Positions 63,510 through 64,000 of a DNA stretch of 64,000 bases are shown here, one piece after another. This stretch comes from Flavivirga sp. 57AJ16 (GTDB taxonomy: Bacteria; Bacteroidota; Bacteroidia; Flavobacteriales; Flavobacteriaceae), in the NCBI RefSeq assembly GCF_028736925.1, contig NZ_JAQZAT010000001.1:434001-498000 (forward strand). Reading direction: 5' to 3'. Position 1 is the first letter of the stretch. Each line of letters begins with the position of its first letter. Position numbers and translations under genes: made by a program. The notes beneath the pieces are model-generated. The model was not told where the DNA came from. It made no database searches and saw nothing but the letters and a program-made list of their open reading frames with translations.

Positions 63510-64000
63510 TTACTCATAGAATGTCACGGCACCTGAATGGATATCGTACATAGCACCAACAATCATAATCTCACTACTATTCTTCATATCTGCTAAAATA
63601 TCGCTTTCTTTCATGATTCTTTCAATGGTCAATTCCACATTTTTCTTTGAAACATTATCTACAAATTCCAAATTCCTTGAATTTCTTAAACTGTCATCTG
63701 TAGGTTCTGAAACCGCGTTTACTGCCGGTGTGATTTTTTCAATAAGTTTTGTTAAATTACCCATTTTAGCATTGTCGCAAGCGCCTTTTATAGCACCACA
63801 ACTGGTATGGCCCAATACAACTATGATTTTGGTTCCAGCCAATTTACAAGCAAATTCCATGCTTCCTAAAATGTCTTCATTTACAAAGTTTCCTGCTATT
63901 CTTACACTAAAAATATCTCCTAAACCTTGATCGAAAACCAATTCGGCCGATACCCTGGAATCTATACAACTTAAAATAGTTGCAAACGGAAATTGCCCTT
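63510..64000 (-). CDS. Beta-class carbonic anhydrase, C-terminal part (runs off right edge)
   Basis: The enzyme interconverts carbon dioxide and bicarbonate using zinc. The visible frame enters from the right edge with FPFATILSCIDSRVSAELVF, which carries the zinc cysteine and the Asp-Arg pair (CxDxR). IVVLGHTSCGAIKGACDNAK supplies the HxxC zinc ligands. About 162 residues are seen, ending GAMYDIHSGAVTFYE. An internal TTG at 63941 is not a true start because conserved catalytic sequence continues upstream of it. The DUF2490 gene follows at once, and SulP lies further downstream. Confidence 0.93.
   Translation of the reverse strand, partial: GQFPFATILSCIDSRVSAELVFDQGLGDIFSVRIAGNFVNEDILGSMEFACKLAGTKIIVVLGHTSCGAIKGACDNAKMGNLTKLIEKITPAVNAVSEPTDDSLRNSRNLEFVDNVSKKNVELTIERIMKESDILADMKNSSEIMIVGAMYDIHSGAVTFYE

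Noticed and set aside
1-64000. CRISPR array
   Set aside because: Direct repeats are tandem without unique spacers (2911-2982, 15715-15807) and no cas genes are present.

Overview
The window looks like a chromosomal segment of a low-GC marine-type member of the Flavobacteriaceae (Bacteroidota). The reasons are SusC/SusD pairs, a hybrid two-component regulator, a type IX secretion C-terminal signal, HmuY/TonB haem uptake genes, -7 promoter elements of the TAnnTTTG type, little use of Shine-Dalgarno sites, and flavobacterial housekeeping neighbourhoods (serS next to a TPR gene and a DUF4286 gene; prs-rplY-pth; yicC-gmk-nadD).

Layout. 1-13.4 kb is mostly minus-strand housekeeping: a partial DUF4286 gene, a GNAT acetyltransferase pseudogene split by a 158-bp MITE, a TPR protein, a 40-residue membrane peptide, serS, an HTTM membrane protein, ribF, then pth, rplY and prs. 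One plus-strand secreted zinc metalloprotease sits among them. 13.5-17.6 kb is a recombination hotspot at tRNA-Leu(CAA). Upstream lies a displaced copy of the tRNA 5' half, invaded by three palindromes, followed by a small GIY-YIG gene. Downstream lies a 3.6-kb island bounded by a 13-bp copy of the tRNA 3' end, carrying a broken D12 DNA adenine methyltransferase, a truncated unknown gene, a 24-bp repeat array and a Fic gene.

17.6-45 kb is a polysaccharide utilisation locus. The minus strand carries SusC, SusD, a DUF1735-type lipoprotein and an IPT/NHL lipoprotein, then a DUF4965 enzyme, a GH127-like enzyme and a GH-like protein of unknown family. Around these are galM, a plus-strand hybrid two-component sensor-regulator, a GH2 enzyme and a second DUF4965 enzyme. 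Remnants of GH30 and GH92 genes show that the locus has lost members. The expected logic is that the sensor detects an oligosaccharide, SusCD import it, and the periplasmic or surface hydrolases trim it. The substrate cannot be read from sequence alone.

45-46.4 kb is a gene-poor stretch with transposase remnants (IS4-type and REP-associated tyrosine type) and palindromes. 46.5-57.2 kb is again housekeeping (yicC-gmk-nadD, a BON/LysM protein, gpsA, pheS, cvpA and small conserved proteins), separated by repeat-rich spacers. 57.5-60.2 kb is a TonB receptor/HmuY haem-uptake pair behind a perfect ATTTAG-A-CTAAAT palindrome. 60.7-64 kb holds a SulP transporter, a DUF2490 protein and a beta-carbonic anhydrase that runs off the right edge.

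The most distinctive feature of the window is its density of small non-autonomous repeats. At least five families of inverted-repeat elements are visible, several with target-site duplications (TA, TTA, 6-7 bp). One element is nested inside another, and one can be removed on paper to restore a reading frame. All assignments come from reading the sequence and recalling family features; no database search was run.
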